7,170 nucleotides of DNA from a bacterium (lineage in GTDB: Bacteria; Thermosulfidibacterota; Thermosulfidibacteria; Thermosulfidibacterales; Thermosulfidibacteraceae). Location of the stretch: assembly GCA_027022065.1 (NCBI GenBank), contig JALVZS010000142.1, positions 1,079-8,248 of the forward strand, written 5' to 3'. A program made the translations under genes and the position numbers. The notes beneath the pieces are model-generated. The model was not told where the DNA came from. It did no database searches and saw only the letters and a list, made by a program, of their open reading frames with translations. Within the stretch, counting starts at the first letter, position 1, and each line of letters opens with the position of its first letter. Below, one piece after another: positions 6,045-7,170 of the stretch.

Positions 6045-7170
6045 CTCAAAAGCTCCGCAGGAGGAAGACTAGCAGCAGCCCTTGCAGGTGCAAGTCCAAA
6101 AAGCACACCTGTGGCCAAAGAGAAGCCTAAAGCAGGAAGCAGAAGCAGGATGTTATAGTACCCATCAACAGGGGTAAGCCTATCTATAAGCACCACAAGA
6201 AGCGTCCCAAGCCCGTATCCCAAGCTTCCACCTATTACAGAAACGCCTCCCGTTATGGCTAGATAGTGGAGCATTATGTCTCTGGATGTGGCTCCAAAGG
6301 CCTTTCTTAAAGCTATAATTTTTTTCTTCTCCTCCACCACAGAGTACATGATGTTCATTATGATAACCCCACTAACCACTAGGGTTACTATGGAGATCAC
6401 AAGGAGCAATCCCGCAACGGCTCTTGTGGCTTTGGTGAGGAAGGAGATTATCTGCTCAGGAGTTATGATCCTGAAGTCGTTTATCTCCGTGGGAAGAAGT
6501 TTGTGTCTTTTCCTTAAAAGCCTCTCTATGGCCTTTTCGGCCCTTTTATAGTCCGTTCCCTTTCTCAGAAGCACCTTTGCCGCATCAATCCAGTCCTTGT
6601 TAAATATGCGGTATCTTGCGGTGGTAAAGGGAACAAGCACCCTGTCGTCAAGCCTGTAGGTTCCTATAACCCCTTTCCTCTCAAGGATACCTACCACCTC
6701 AAAATACACGTTATTTATCTTTACCTTCTTTCCAATGGGATCACCTGAGAAGAGCTTTTTTGCCGTCTCATACCCAAGCACACAGACCTTTGTCTTCAGC
6801 CTTATATCCTTCCAGCTTATGAACCTCCCCCGGCTTACCCCCCAGTTGTTTATGGTCTCGTAAACGGGAAAGACCCCTATAACCCTGGTCATCACAGCCT
6901 GCTTTCCGGAAGAAACGGTTAATAGGCCTATCTGAACAGGTGATGTACCCTCAACAAAGTCAAACCTCTCAATGGCCCTTATATCTCCCATCTTGAACCT
7001 GTCCCTTCTCGTGGCAGAAGGACCAAAGAACTTTCCCCCTCCAGCCAGGATGAGGAAGCTGTTTGCTCCAAAGTTCAAGCTTTCAAGGGTCCTTACAATG
7101 GTTACCTCCGCTCCTCTCCCCAGGCAGTATATAGAAGTCATGGCACATATACCCACGATGAGCCCAAAGG
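6041..7170 (-). CDS. MacB/FtsX-type ABC transporter permease (permease 1), N-terminus cut by window edge
   Basis: The frame is open to the right edge and the visible start of the protein, FGLIVGICAMTSIYCLGRGA, aligns with helix 1 of permease 2 (LGIVIGVAAFFVMVSIGEGA). The true start therefore lies outside, and GTG at 7156 is an internal valine. Counting from that valine, the periplasmic domain spans about 15-240 and helices lie near 245-272, 300-324 and 337-356. The ending LFGLAPARAAASLPPAELLR is typical of the family. The coupling motif reads VVEEKKKIIALRKAFGAT (273-290): the usual E-I-G is I-I-A, while RKAFGAT is kept. The gene overlaps permease 2 by 4 bp and is its distant paralogue, suggesting a heterodimeric exporter of unknown substrate. 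Confidence 0.9.
   Translation of the reverse strand, partial: FGLIVGICAMTSIYCLGRGAEVTIVRTLESLNFGANSFLILAGGGKFFGPSATRRDRFKMGDIRAIERFDFVEGTSPVQIGLLTVSSGKQAVMTRVIGVFPVYETINNWGVSRGRFISWKDIRLKTKVCVLGYETAKKLFSGDPIGKKVKINNVYFEVVGILERKGVIGTYRLDDRVLVPFTTARYRIFNKDWIDAAKVLLRKGTDYKRAEKAIERLLRKRHKLLPTEINDFRIITPEQIISFLTKATRAVAGLLLVISIVTLVVSGVIIMNIMYSVVEEKKKIIALRKAFGATSRDIMLHYLAITGGVSVIGGSLGYGLGTLLVVLIDRLTPVDGYYNILLLLPALGFSLATGVLFGLAPARAAASLPPAELLR

Noticed and set aside
7154-7156. GTG at 7156 as the start of permease 1
   Set aside because: The frame is open to the window edge, and the residues before it continue helix 1 in alignment with permease 2.

Overview
The window reads as accessory housekeeping DNA from a bacterium that is probably thermophilic and Gram-negative. 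The proteins are rich in Lys, Glu and Ile, Arg is mostly AGA/AGG and Ile is often ATA. Genes are tightly packed, with 0-21 bp gaps or overlaps. GlnE together with a LctP-type permease and a MacB-type exporter would fit Aquificota, Thermodesulfobacteriota or a relative. That placement is an inference from composition and gene content, not from a marker gene.

Layout, left to right. (1) 1-804, minus strand: the N-terminal 268 codons of glnE (bifunctional glutamine synthetase adenylyltransferase/deadenylylase), running off the left edge. (2) 805-2385, minus strand: a divergent L-lactate permease (LctP) family transporter. Its TAG stop directly abuts the glnE ATG in the same reading frame. (3) 2386-2512: a 127-bp divergent intergenic region. 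It holds a good sigma-70-like promoter for the permease-glnE unit and a perfect 9-bp inverted repeat covering the Shine-Dalgarno sequence of the rightward gene. (4) 2513-4245, plus strand: a DUF2207-family membrane protein gene broken by a one-base frameshift near 2948-2956. (5) 4248-4808, minus strand: lemA, convergent with the DUF2207 gene and only 2 bp from it. (6) 4830-6044 and 6041-7170, minus strand: two paralogous MacB/FtsX-type ABC transporter permeases overlapping by 4 bp (GTGA). The second extends off the right edge, so its N-terminus is missing.

The three leftward genes permease 1 - permease 2 - lemA look like one operon. Its ATPase and any membrane-fusion partner would lie beyond the right edge. 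LemA and DUF2207 proteins are often encoded side by side. Here they are still neighbours but face each other, with lemA at the end of an exporter operon. Together, 2513-7170 may be an envelope module of unknown substrate. No RNA genes, CRISPR arrays, insertion sequences or convincing intrinsic terminators were seen. The most notable points are the broken DUF2207 frame, the inverted repeat over its ribosome binding site, the same-frame TAG/ATG junction, and the non-canonical substrate-site motif of the LctP homologue. I do not see clear evidence of a wholly new system.
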